A DNA stretch of 64,000 nt from Pardosa pseudoannulata. Its lineage: Eukaryota > Arthropoda > Arachnida > Araneae > Lycosidae. The notes under the pieces were generated by a model. It saw only the letters and a list, made by a program, of their open reading frames with translations. It was not told the DNA's origin and did no database searches. A program made the position numbers and the translations under genes. Shown piece by piece: positions 46,548 to 58,156 of the stretch; within the stretch, counting starts at the first letter, position 1, and each line of letters begins with the position of its first letter. The DNA lies in NCBI GenBank assembly GCA_032207245.1, contig CM063498.1, positions 56,835,807-56,899,806 on the forward strand, written 5' to 3'.

Positions 46548-47075
46548 GTAGCCCCTATTCTTTTCACTTGCCCGGGCTATTGGGCAAGGAGAACCCAAGG
46601 CAAATAACTTATTAAGTATAAAGCAGTCGTGGCTCCATTCAAATAGAACACGAAATTCTGAGAACAACTTAAATCTTTATTGAGGAGCTGCTAAGAAGAC
46701 ATCTTTGTCATTCAACTGCAGACGAGAGAATGTACATCGAAACACGCGCTGGAACTGGGTTGGACCCCAGAGCGAGACAGAGACGAAATAACCCCCAGGG
46801 AAAGTAGCTTACTTGGCGTTATTAACAAGAAAAGGAACTTAGATAAGATAGGAAAGTTGAGCCATTTGCCAGCGACAGCTGGAAAATACCGTGAGTGAAC
46901 AAAAAATTTACTTCTATTGCAGAGAAAGCTTTGAGAAATGTGTTGGAAGAATTTTGAGTAGAGGAAACTCGTTTAATTAAAACATTTTGTGGCTGGAAAA
47001 TAGATTTTAAGGAATTAGAATGGGAGAGAGGAGGTTTTTAAAGACATAATTTAAGAATAATAATTTTGATATGTT
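46548..47075 (-). mobile_element. LTR-like repeat, copy 1 of tandem pair
   Basis: Starts TGTAGCCCCTATTC and ends TTTTGATATGTTACA, a TG...CA pair. On the minus strand AATAAAG lies about 130 bp from its end. Copy 2 follows 640 bp on with the same order of blocks (GTGGCTCCATT, CTGGAAAAT, GAGTGAACAAAAAATT). No TSD seen. Confidence 0.5.

Positions 47076-47159
<84 letters not shown>
47076..47159. repeat. (CA)n(TA)n microsatellite
   Basis: Located exactly at the end of LTR-like copy 1; copy 2 also ends in TA/CA repeats. Confidence 0.95.
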
Positions 47160-47189
47160 CGTGTGAAATTATTCTCGCCGATACAAAGC

Positions 47190-47705
47190 GATTTTAAGCC
47201 CCTATTATTTTGAATTGCCTAATATTACTGGGCAATGAGGAAAACTTAAGTAATTTTCATTCGTGGCTCCATTAAGAGGAAGCAAAGTTTAATGTAGAAC
47301 TTTGAAGTTTATTAAGACTTAAAATGAACATCTTTACACAAGAGCAAAGCATCGAATGATATCGAAAACATACTCCTATTACATATTTCTCCTAACAGCG
47401 ATTGATCGTGCGGATTTTTTTCTCGTGAGATCAACAGTTTAGTCAGCGTTATGCAACAGTTTAGACAGTGGAAGAGTGAGCCATTTTAATCTGACCAAGC
47501 TGGAAAATGTGACGAGTGAACAAAAAATTAGCATTTATTCTAGCATTAGTTGTGGGAAACTGGTAAAAAGAATTTAAGTTGGTTAACACTCCTTCAAATC
47601 TGAAATTCTGTGCCTGAGAAATTAGGTAAAAGAAGAATTTTAGTTAGATATTTTAGGTGTAACAATTTTGATACATATATATATACACATATATATGTGT
47701 GTGTG
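47190..47705 (-). mobile_element. LTR-like repeat, copy 2 of tandem pair
   Basis: Diverged copy of 46548-47075 in the same orientation: AAGCCCCTATTATTTTGAAT at the start, GTGGCTCCATTAAG, CTGGAAAATGTGACGAGTG, and TTTTGATACATATATA at the end. The hairpin near the start (TTGCCY...GGGCAA) is kept in both copies. Confidence 0.5.
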
Positions 47706-48552
47706 AATCAAAAGAATTTACCAAGATGTTCTGGAATAAGTAAAAGCAAGTATTGTAAACTTCCGAAATAGGCAGAAAAATGATAAAACTTTATATGTCA
47801 GCTAGTAAATTTCTGACGCTGTCCATATTCGATACTTTTTTTCACGTTATACCCAGACAGCTAAATTTCCAAATGAATCTAAACGCAAGAAGCGAAATTT
47901 ACATTTTTACGTATGAGTGTTTCCGGAAACCCTTATCAAAACTCGATACTTCTCGTGCAAATAGTCTTTCCATTTTTCGGGGGAAATTTAAACAGAGCCT
48001 CCTCTAAAAGGGAAAAAAAAAGTTTAATACATTTAAAGCACAACGATGGGATAAAGCGTTGGCGTATCCGGGCGTCCCAGGAATTGGTTAAAAAAAATGA
48101 TGTCAATATCGATCAGCCTTTGCTATTTCGGCTTTCCCCCTCTATGAATTCACGCGCATGCATAGCTAGCATAAGGGGAAAAGAAAAGGAGGAAAAGCTC
48201 CCTCGGGGATACGCCACACAGCAAAGTGCGAGGAATGCATTAAAATTCGCAAAATGCTGTTACACAGTTTTATTTGTTTTAAATTTCTGGAATTAAGAAA
48301 AATAAACGCATTCGATGGTCTAAGAATTCAGATGCCGGTCTTATTCAATATTGGTTGTACTGCATTTATTTCAGTGGGCTGTTTCAGAAAACTTGAGATA
48401 GAACTAGGTGATGATAGCGTGCAGACTTCCCGATTTAAATTAACCGAGAAGTAAAATAACTTGTATTAGAGAAAATGCAGCAATAATATATATATTTTTA
48501 TAATCACGAATAAAGCAGAATTTTTTGTCATTCAGAATCAAATTTCTTTAAA
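47706..48552. other. Intergenic, unexplained short frames
   Basis: A 127-codon plus-strand frame (47913-48296) is rich in Lys/Arg/Asn and fits no family I know. No repeat recognised. Confidence 0.35.
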
Positions 48553-50160
48553 GCGGTGTCTCCCAACCTGTGATATGCGTAAAATAATCACTATGCGAAA
48601 AATAATCACTAATGGCGGACATAAAAAAATTAAATCAAAAAATATCATATAGGCAAAATTTTATAAGACTATTCAAACGGCACAGTGTTTCCCAACCTGT
48701 GATATGCGTAAAATAATCACTACGCGAAAAATAATCACTAATGGCGGGCATAAAAAAATTAAATAAAAAAATATCATATAAAAAGAATTTTATAAGACTA
48801 TTCAAACGGCACAGTGTTTCCCAACCTGTGATATGCGTAAAATCATCACTAATAGCGGTCATAAAAAAATTAAATCAAAAAATATTATATAGACAGAAAT
48901 TAATAAGAAGTATTCAAACGGCACAGTGTTTCCCAACCTGTGATATGCGTAAAATAATCACTAATAGCGGACATAAAAAAATGAAATCAAAAAATATTAT
49001 ATAGACAGAAATTAATAAGAAGTATTCAAACGGCACAGTGTTTCCCAACCTGTGATATGCGTAAAATAATCACTACGCGAAAAATAATCACTAATGGCGG
49101 ACATAAAAAAATTAAATCAAAAAATATCATATAGACAGAAATTAATAAGAAGTATTCAAACGGCACAGTGTTTCCCAACCTGTGATATGCGTAAAATAAT
49201 CACTAATAGCGGACATAAAAAAATTAAATCAAAAAATATCATATAGACAGAAATTAATAAGAAGTATTCAAACGGCACAGTGTTTCCCAACCTGTGATAT
49301 GCGTAAAATAATCACTAATAGCGGACATAAAAAAATTAAATCAAAAAATATCATATAGACAGAAATTAATAAGAAGTATTCAAACGACACAGTGTTTCCC
49401 AACCTGTGATATGCGTAAAATAATCACTACGCGAAAAATAATCACTAACAGCGGACATAAAAAAATTAAATCAAAAAATATCACATACACAGAAATTAAT
49501 AAGAAGTATTCAAACGGCACAGTGTTTCCCAAAATGTGATATGCGTAAAATAATCACTACGCGAAAAATAATCACTAATGGCGGACATAAAAAAAATTAA
49601 ATAAAAAAATATCATATAGACAGAATTTTATAAGACTATTCAAACGGCACAGTGTTTCCCAACCTGTGATATGCGTAAAATAATCACTAATAGCGGACAT
49701 AAAAAAATTAAATCAAAAAATATCATATAGACAGAAATTAATAAGAAGTATTCAAACGGCACAGTGTTTCCCAACCAGTGATATGCGTAAAATAATCACT
49801 ACGCGAAAAATAATCACTAATGGCGGAAATAAAAGAATTTAAAAAATTAAATCAAAAAATATCATATAGACAGAATTTTATAAGAAGTATTTAAAAGGAA
49901 CAGTGTTTCCCAACATGTGATATGCGCAAAATAATCACTAATGGCGGACATGAAAAAATTTAAAAAATTAAATCAAAAAATATCATATAGACAGAATTTT
50001 ATAAGTATTCAAACGGCACAGTGTTTCCCAACCTGTGATATGCGTAAAATAATCACTACGCGAAAAATAATCACTAATGGCAGACATAAAAAAATTTAAA
50101 AAATTAAATCAAAAAATATCATACAGACAGAATTTTATAAGTAGAATTCAAATGGCACAT
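48553..50160 (+). repeat. 112/130-bp minisatellite from an hAT-like end
   Basis: Thirteen units plus the start of a fourteenth. Each begins with a hAT-like terminal sequence CAGTGTTTCCCAACCTGTG, then ATATGCGTAAAATAATCACTA. Unit starts near 48553, 48681, 48810, 48922, 49034, 49164, 49276, 49388, 49518, 49648, 49760, 49899, 50017 and 50156 give spacings of about 112 or 128-130, with late ones of 118 and 139. The difference is an 18-bp module (CGCGAAAAATAATCACTA) present or absent. Open frames here are artefacts. Confidence 0.9.
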
Positions 50161-50343
50161 CTAATTAAATTTTGGTTAAGCATTGATAAAAAATATGAAC
50201 AACTTTCTGAGAAAGTCTTAAATTACACAGGCCTACAAAAAAAATTTTTTTTGTTTTGGTGCCTAAGATTTGGATTTAGCTATATTTGGGGCGCTGATTC
50301 TAAATATGAAATCAGTTTTTCTCTATCAGCTCTACTTTTTTAG
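50150..50343 (+). pseudogene. Possible hAT transposase C-terminal relic
   Basis: Immediately after the minisatellite, codons read HLIKFWLSIDKKYEQLSEKV. This resembles the 'FW..V..EYP.LS.KAL' segment just before the dimerisation motif of ZBED5/ZMYM6-like hAT transposases. The CES motif is not recognisable afterwards. It suggests the array lies inside, or grew from, an hAT element. The match is short. Confidence 0.45.
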
Positions 50344-50815
50344 ATAAGCGTTTTTTATAGTTCAGTACTACAGGAAATGTGAACCACATAGCTCCGGGAA
50401 AATCCATAAGATAGGCTAAACATCCGTAATGTGACTTTCAACCCTTTGACTACAGTTGAAATCCTTTTTGAGTTGAGTAAACATTTTTAAGTAATAAATT
50501 AAACACTTTTTCAGTTTTATTTAGTTTAAGATTTTTCGTCGTGCAGGGTAGATAGAAATTAGCCTCGTGTAATATTTGAGTTTAGGAAAGAGATGTTATA
50601 AAGTTAACCTAAAACGTACTATGTTGTAGATTTTTGTACTTGTATCGATAAATAGAAATAAAATGAGTTCAAGTAGAAGAAGTTGTTCAAATCATCTAGT
50701 GAGGAACAAGGGGAAATATTTCACCAGGATATTTAAAATTATGGAGGTCCGCTATCAAGGAAGATAGGATACACACATTATGGCTGATTACTGCTGGAGT
50801 TTAAAAAGGGACTGT
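50344..50815. other. Intergenic, no feature recognised
   Basis: No hAT right end matching the minisatellite unit was found here. Confidence 0.4.
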
Positions 50816-50823
50816 ACCAAAAC

Positions 50824-51761
50824 TAGAGTTGTGAGTACTGGAAAAAACCCGGTTTAAACCCGGGAAAAAAAACGGGTTTTTTGGGAAGGGAATTTTGAAA
50901 TTTTCCAAAACATGGGAATTTTGAAGTATTTTGTTTACTTTTATCCTAATCGCACAAGACAATTTTTACATTTCATACATGATTTGTTAACTGGTAACTG
51001 TAATGAATAAACGTGTAAGGAAGTCAAACAGCCAAAAAATTGAATAATTGGAATTTACTAACTATATTTGGCAAGGTATCATGTTTAGCATAAAAATATA
51101 AGTATATTTTTCCTTTGAGAAATATCCAATATTTTTATTATTACATAAATTAGGAATAATCTGTACTGTCACAAAACCAATATATATATATATATATACA
51201 CACACTCACATATTTTTTATATATAAATTTTAGTGTGTAGTAATTGGACACAAAATGCAACATTGTCATTTAATTACACCTTTAAATAATATAGGCATTA
51301 CAAAAGATAATAAACTATTATTTTTAATTTAATGATATTTATTTTTATATTATAAAAGGAAAGGAAGAAGTTTAACATAAAGAAATTTACATAATAAATA
51401 TGTATATAATTATTATATTAGCAATTAAAATTGAAACAACCAGTTATGTGTTTGATAAGACTAACAGGGTAATTAATTACATAAGTACTACTATAAAATC
51501 ATTTAAATGCTTATTGCTATTATTTCTTGAATATATATATATATATATATTGTGTGTGTGTGTGTGTGTGTGTATTGCCAAAAGTAAAAAAAAAAAAAAA
51601 AAATCTGTTAGAAATAATATGCTAGTTTTTAAATAGCCACAGTTGAAAAAAATAAATGTAAACATTGTTAAAAAGATTTCTTCCCAAAATTCCGGGTTTA
51701 TTCCCCAAAATTCCCGGGTTTATTCCCACCTCTTCAAAATTCCGGGTTTTTTACATCTCTA
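50824..51761. mobile_element. Non-autonomous hAT, TAGAG-end type
   Basis: 938 bp with the perfect 8-bp TSD ACCAAAAC (50816-50823 and 51762-51769). Left end TAGAGTTGTGAGTACTGG; right end in reverse TAGAGATGTAAAAAACCCGG. Repeated CCCGGGTTT/AAACCCGGG motifs lie inside both ends. It contains (TA)n(GT)n at 51532-51574. No transposase. Confidence 0.9.
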
Positions 51762-51769
51762 ACCAAAAC

Positions 51770-52168
51770 ACATTCAAGATTGTTACGAAAAAGAAGCTTC
51801 CAAAGTGTTCAGTGACTAAACTTCGTCTCACCTTAATAACATATAATTGAGGAAGGCATATGAGCCTATTTACACTAGGTTCTAGGTAAATTATTAAATA
51901 TTTAATGGTATTAATAAATTTTTTATCCTATATATTATTGCTATAAGATAAAACTTAATATTTTATCATTATAATAAATATTTGAGACAGAGTATAGTTG
52001 ATTTCTTCGATTCCTTTTCTACTCTATCTTTGAACGCAATAATATTTGTGTAATATATTAATAATATAAAAATATATTAATAATTAATATATTTGTATAA
52101 GATGTTAATAATATTATAATATATTAATAGTATACTTCCATGTTTAGTTTATTTTATTTGATTTATGG
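51770..52168. other. Intergenic, no feature recognised
   Basis: AT-rich with TAATAATATA runs near 52045-52135. Confidence 0.4.
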
Positions 52169-52176
52169 ATTCAACT

Positions 52177-52803
52177 CAGGGCCGTAGCTAGAAATTATAT
52201 TCGGTGGGGGACATTGTTTTTTGTGAAGGATGCTTCTGTAAAACTACATCTTTTCTTATGTATTTAAATTCTAATGAGTATCATAATACAATGGGATTTT
52301 AAAATACCAAAGTAATTAAAAAATGATATAAAGAATACATTTATAGCTTGAATGAGTAATGTAGTAACTACACGATGAATTTAATAGTAAAATTAATATT
52401 GAAAATATATAAACTATACATGATATTAAATTCTAATTTTTAAAATAGACGTACAACTAAAGAAAAAGAATTTTGAAAGAAAATGAAAATTTTCAGATTT
52501 TTACCTGCATGTTATAATATATGCTTTTTTTTTTAATTTTCACTAAAATATTTTCACAATTACTTCCAATTGTGCAATAATATTGTCATGTAGCCAAAAG
52601 TGCTAGTCAATCTGCTCTTACAATCAAATTCAATTTGCACCTACTCCTCAACTTAACATTACAGTTCTAAGCTCACTTTTGTCGTCTATGCACAGCTAGA
52701 CAGATGACACACACACATGGTCCATTTTCTTTCTACGAAACGGTCTTTTAGAATTTCGGAGGGGGACCAGTCCCCTAAATCCCTCCCCTTGCCTATGGCC
52801 TTG
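52177..52803. mobile_element. Non-autonomous hAT, CARGGCC-end family
   Basis: 627 bp with the perfect 8-bp TSD ATTCAACT (52169-52176 and 52804-52811). Left end CAGGGCCGTAGCTAG; right end in reverse CAAGGCCATAGGCAAGGGG. Full-length reference for the remnants at 930-1341 and 23305-23636. Confidence 0.93.
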
Positions 52804-52811
52804 ATTCAACT

Positions 52812-53930
52812 CATTATAGTATAACGTATGTTTTACCGAAATGGTAAATCTCAGAAATACGAGCTGCTAGGCAAAATTTAATGCTGTATTTGAATTCAGG
52901 GCATCAAACTAATATAAAATCACCTCTAAATACCCCGGCACCAAAACCACTGCTGACCTGTGTTATTATTACTAACACAGGTCATTTACTAATACGGAAT
53001 TAGTAAAATTTTTAATTTCCAGAACTTTTAAGTAAATACATAATAATGTTTGTTTTTACAGTGAATTATCCGATTTTAACAAAAGCAGTGAATTTGTAAA
53101 GCTAATATGTTTTCTTAGATTCGACACATAGCGGTCGTTTTATAATTTCTTTGATTAATATAAATTCTAATATCCCGACAAGCAATGGGGTAAAATTTCA
53201 CAAAATTCTGAAGTCAAAGACGTAGAAAAGTTCTTTAATTAGAATAATTTAAATTTCTGATAAAATTTATTTCACGCCATGGTCTGGCTGGAATGGATGA
53301 GTTTAGGTGTAAAATCTGTTGCAGAATATTCAATTACGTTGATTCGACTGTTAGATTTTCTTCCCCGAAGGAACTATATATAATCAATAATAGTTCTAAC
53401 TGAATATAGTTAATCAGTCATTTCAAAAATTTTGAAATAAATGACTACAGCGAAAATACATGCGTACTTAGCAATTTCAAAATAAAATTTTTTAATTTTT
53501 ATAACTCTATATATTTCATCCATAATTAAACTTAAAAATATCGATTTCTTTATAACCAACAAGGTTGATATACTCATGTTCAAAATTACCTTTTCTTAGA
53601 TAAATTCACGGATTCCTCAGAAAATGTGAGCTATAATTTTATGAATTTTTCTGGAATATAACATGACATTTTGACAGATAAATGCAAATGTAAAATTTTA
53701 AGAGCACTGCAAGTAAAGGGGCATCAAAATGACCAGAGAGAGTTCAGATGAAAAAAAAAATTACTCAGAAAATAAAACCCTGGGAATCGAAAATGGAATG
53801 TAATCTACCCTGACGTGTACATACAAATCACAACGTTATTTCACGCTGGCAATAGCGATGTTAATTACAGGTTTGGAGTCAAGTTCCAGACTCCTAGAAA
53901 TACCGTTTTCAAAACATGTACGTCTCTAGG
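52812..53930. other. Intergenic, no gene seen
   Basis: A perfect 11-bp-stem hairpin lies at 52955-52983 (GACCTGTGTTA and TAACACAGGTC). Nothing else recognised. Confidence 0.4.
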
Positions 53931-54310
53931 AAGAGAATGTCTACCTTAAATTGTTCTTCTAAAATGTTCCTGAAGTTTTCTATCGGGTTAAGATCCGGCG
54001 AGTTTGCTGGCCACGGTATTTATTCTCTCAATATCTTTACTTTTAAGATTCGTTGATGAGGTTTGCTGGATGTGGATGAGAATTATCATCTATAAATAAA
54101 AAGTAAGATCCATATAAACCTATGAAAAGTTTTATATAAGGCTAAGACCTAACCCAATATCTCTGGGTGGTTACAGATCCACTGTTGAAAACGTGTACAA
54201 GCGTACATCCGTTTATCACAATTCCACCCATACCTTCCCATCTCCATCAACTCTCATGTTCCATAATGTTCAAGTGATAAATATCGTGTTCCTGACCCTC
54301 TCCATATGTA
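53930..54310 (-). pseudogene. Tc1/mariner transposase relic
   Basis: Minus-strand translation in broken frames gives GIVINGCTLVHVFNSGSV (about 54175-54240), then FIDDNSHPHPANLINES (about 54060-54110), then WPANSPDLNPIENFRNILEE (about 53955-54015). These are the second and third parts of a DD34E-type catalytic domain. The DDN aspartate and the E of NPIE are kept. At least one stop and one frameshift separate the pieces, and no N-terminal HTH was found. Terminal repeats were not located. Confidence 0.8.
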
Positions 54311-54801
54311 AACACATTTAGAACGTTATATAAAAACAATTTATGAGAAATATGTCAACTTATCCATGTAAAGATGATTTTGGACATGAGTGTAGTTCGA
54401 GTAAAGGAACGGCATTGCTTAATTTTGACTTCCGCGTTGACCATCATTTTAGAAGTTCATCCACTCTTGATTCAAGAATTTTACTGAGCTTACATTACTA
54501 ACGTTTCCACTTAGTATTGATTATTTTGATTTTAGGCTCATCTCTATTCTGTACACACACATATATTTTACTTTTCTTTAAACGAAAAAGTTGCTGGTCA
54601 TTTTCATATTTGTCAGCAACAGAGGTCCCGACTAAACCGCTTCGCTACAGCGATATCATAGGCATTCACCATAATAGGTATAGTGCAGCTTTTCTAATCC
54701 AAGGTGCTGCAACAATAATCTAGTGAGTCGTCTAATGATTATGAAATTATTAAAAACTAAACTCCCTGGCGATACAGCCAAAGTTGGGTCATTGTCTACG
54801 G
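54311..54801. other. Region upstream of Tc1 relic
   Basis: May contain more decayed Tc1/mariner coding sequence (about 54310-54480, minus), but no motif is clear enough to call. Confidence 0.35.
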
Positions 54802-56995
54802 CAGGGGTCGGCAACCTGCTTGTCCTTAAGGGCGCATATTTTACAGATAATCAACAGGTATAAATAGGCATAAAAAACCCAGATTTTTTATAACTTTATT
54901 TTGTTGGTGTCATACATAATGATACATATAATTCAGTGTGAAACTTGGGTGTCCTTAGAGTTCCCGGTCCTTAAACAATTATCTAAATGTGAGTCAATAA
55001 GCTTTGTTCGGTATTTTAACTTCAAATATTTCATATTTGAGACTCAAAGACTCGCAATTGTATGTTGTTGCACAATATGAATAAATTTTTAGCGCACATT
55101 TCCTTAAAATAGGATACTTATTTTCATCGACTGAGTTCCAAAACATTTTATCATTACTATGCGCTTTTAAAATAATATCACTTTGCAAGTTTATTATTTC
55201 TAATTCTAGGTCTTCGATATTATGAAGCTCGAAATACACTGAAACTATTTCAAGGACATCATCTTTAGTAACATTGAATGGATTTATGAAAAATCTTAGA
55301 GCGGGTTCTAATGCTGCAAAATCTTCAAATCTAGAAGAAAACTCTTCTATTAGCTTATCTATAATTTCTAAATATGATGTAGCAGTAAAAGTTTCATTAT
55401 TCAAATTTAAAATCTCAACAGTATATTTTATATTTGGGAAATGTGATAATGATTTTTTTCAATAGATGGGGTTTCAACAACACTAATTTGCATTTACTGC
55501 ACTAATCATGTCAGCGATATGCTGATTTTTCTCTTGTATTTTTAAATTTAATTCATTCAACTTTGCCGTTATATCGGTCAGAAATCCGAGGTCGATTATC
55601 CAATCCTTATTTTCTAATTGCTCGTAAAATTCGCCTCTTGATGCAATAAATTCCTTTATTTGTGGCAAAAGCATGATAAACCGCTCAAGTATTTTACCTC
55701 TGCTCAGCCATCTCACTTCAGTATGTAAAAGAAGATCTGTGAACTGAACGTCCTCATCTTCTAAAAGTAATTTAAATAATCTGTGTTGCATAGCTCCCGA
55801 TCTTATGGAATTAATAATTTTTGTTACTATCGTAAATACATGTTGAAAACCGATTGTTTTTGCGCATAACATTTCCTGATGTATGAGGCAATGATAAGAA
55901 ATAAATTTAGGGAATAAGGAATCCTGTCTACATAAGGCAATAAATCCTTTTTTCTTACCTGTCATCGCTGGTGCCCCGTCTGTTGTAATTGACGATAACT
56001 TTTGTACAGGTAATTTTACATCTGTTATAAACTTTTTAAAAGTAGAAGAGATATCTTCTCCTCTGGCGCTTCCCTTTAATGGCAGAACTTTAAGGAATTC
56101 TTCTTTTGTTGTAAAATCAGAAAATACTATCTTCACGCAAATTGCTAATTGTGATATATTTGTCACGTCTGTCGATTCATCCATCTGTAGCGAAAAGAAA
56201 ATACAATTTTCCATATCGTTTGCTAATTCTGCCTCCAAATTCTCCGCAATTACTTCAATTCTTCTAGTTACAGTTCGTGCTGATAATTGCAACGTGTTTA
56301 TAGCTGAAATTATTTCTTTTTTATTTTTAAATTCTTCAAAAAGTGAATCAGCAGCTTCTAACACTTCTTTCACTAATTCTCCATCTGTAAATGGTTTTTT
56401 ATTCTTAGCTAGCAAATGCGATATTTAATATGACGCGATCGTTGCTGCTTTATGTTGTTGCAGTGGTTTAGTAAAAAAACTTTGCTGGTTAGTTATTGAA
56501 GATTTTAAAGAAATAATTTTTTTTCTTCTAATTTCAGAGTTCATTGGATAGTCACTATCAAAATTGGTATGAACGGCCTTAAAATGTCGTTCAATATTAC
56601 TTTTCTTGGGAATCGCAACACTATTATTACACAACAAACAAATACACTTCCCTTTGTAATCAACGAAACAATATAGATGTTCCCATTCATCGTTAAAATA
56701 ATATGTTCTTTTTCTTTTACATTTATCCATGAAGGGTTTTGAAAGAAAAGAATTATTTCGGATTACTTGGTAGTTTTAAATGCACGGTCTACGCGTGGTC
56801 TATTCGAAATACGATCTCACACTAACAAAAAACACGTGCGTGCTATTAGATACGCTCAAGTTTAGCAAACTGCTAATCTATGCACAATCCTAAGCTAAAC
56901 TGACTACTTGCTGTATATCGCCGTTTGACAAGAGTAAGCAAATCGCTCTGGCTATCATGCATTTACATTAGTCCAGCGAGGGCGCATTAAAAATC
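54802..56995 (-). mobile_element. hAT transposon, right end unresolved
   Basis: A classical hAT end CAGGGGTCGGCAACC lies at 54802, the transposase 3' side. A near-complete transposase pseudogene runs leftward from 56730. No matching inverted end or 8-bp TSD was found on the right. The 28-bp palindrome at 56996-57023 is used as a provisional limit only. Confidence 0.7.
54925..56730 (-). pseudogene. hAT transposase (BED finger, near-complete)
   Basis: Minus strand. The first piece (56730-56425) has a BED-type finger C31-x2-C34...H49-x4-H54. A single in-frame TAA (56425-56427) separates it from the main piece (56424-55486), which has catalytic-type D79 (in MDES) and D146 (in TTDGAP), C176-x2-H179, and RW at 235-236 (numbered from the Met at 56415). 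The dimerisation region follows at 55404-54994 after three stop codons in the same frame and an apparent deletion. Another frameshift after CATTYNCES moves the true C-terminus (TKLIDSHLDNCL) to the next frame. Related to GTF2IRD2/EPM2AIP1-like domesticated hATs. At about 600 residues in sum it is near family length but cannot be functional. Confidence 0.9.
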
Positions 56996-57023
56996 AATGG
57001 GGGGCGCCATGGCGCCCCCCATT
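56996..57023. repeat. Perfect 28-bp GC-rich palindrome
   Basis: AATGGGGGGCGCCA and its exact reverse complement TGGCGCCCCCCATT, with no loop. It stands out against AT-rich flanks and lies next to the hAT. Confidence 0.9.
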
Positions 57024-58156
57024 AAAATGCCCCAAAAATGTGAAATTTTATTAAACCCTAGATATCTTTTGGATAACTTCATAAACTGTTTGAAATTATT
57101 CTAATATTTTCTTTGGTCCGAAATTTCCGTAAACGACGTTGGAGTCGTGGTATAAAACTACTCTATCTTAACAAATAAACTAGAGGTTAATTTGAGGTCA
57201 ATCACATTTAAACCCTAGCAAAACAGGTAGGGGGAAGCATTTTTCCCTCTGTTCGAAATCCCATTAGCACTTTTTTTTTTTTTTTAAAGTAAATAAGCCC
57301 AAACATAGGAAACATTAGGGATAAAACCTTGAAAATATTAATTGTATTTAGTCAAAATTAGAAAAATATTAAGATTTTATAAAAACAGAGATCAATTTTA
57401 ATAAACTGACAAATAAAGGTTAATTTTGAATAACTACAACCTTATTCTTCTATTATAAAGCAAATTGTAAGTTTACTTTGAAATCAGTTGGATCATAAGT
57501 AAGTTGTATACAAGGTTCAGACTCTTTCCACATAAAAAAATTAAGCACCTTAATTTTCATTGTACTATAACTGATCTACAGCTAAAGCTTAAAAATTGAA
57601 GCTTTTCATGAGCTTTATGTTTTGTAAAATGACATTAAATAATATATCGATCAATTTAATAATTTTACTAAACACAATTGTTAATATCTCATGCTTTATG
57701 TTAAGACATCTTTCTTGCTTAACATAAATTTTAGAACACCAATTGTCCTTATTGATCAAATGCCCCCCCCCTCCCTAAAAAAAAATCTGAAATATTTGTA
57801 AAGTTAAGAAAGTACTATCTGTGGTGGAAGATCAACAAGTTTCACATTATAACAACAGTATTTTAACAGCAACATAGATGTAAAATAAGATAATAAAAAG
57901 TACTTCTGTATTATAAACAGGTAAATATATTCACACACACACAGGCAGACAGAAAAGAAGATGCAGTATCTGCACTAAAAAAGTTTTAATTATGGCATAC
58001 TCAAAACAAGATTAAGGAAATTATCAATGCTATTTTAAAAATGTAACTGAAGAACTATTTCCATTCATAATAGAAGATGAGAACCAAAAAATATAGGAAA
58101 GGGGAAAAAATAAGAGACAATGTCTAATTTTGAAATTCATTTTTCTTTTCTTCTAT
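57024..58156. other. Intergenic, no feature recognised
   Basis: AT-rich with a C-run at 57763-57770 and (CA)n at 57933. Nothing recognised. Confidence 0.4.

Noticed and set aside
47913..48296. 127-codon plus-strand open frame as a gene
   Set aside because: No family recognised, overlaps another frame, and has no support from context.
48553..50160. CRISPR-like regular repeat array
   Set aside because: Units are contiguous near-identical copies with no unique spacers, in a eukaryotic context: a minisatellite.
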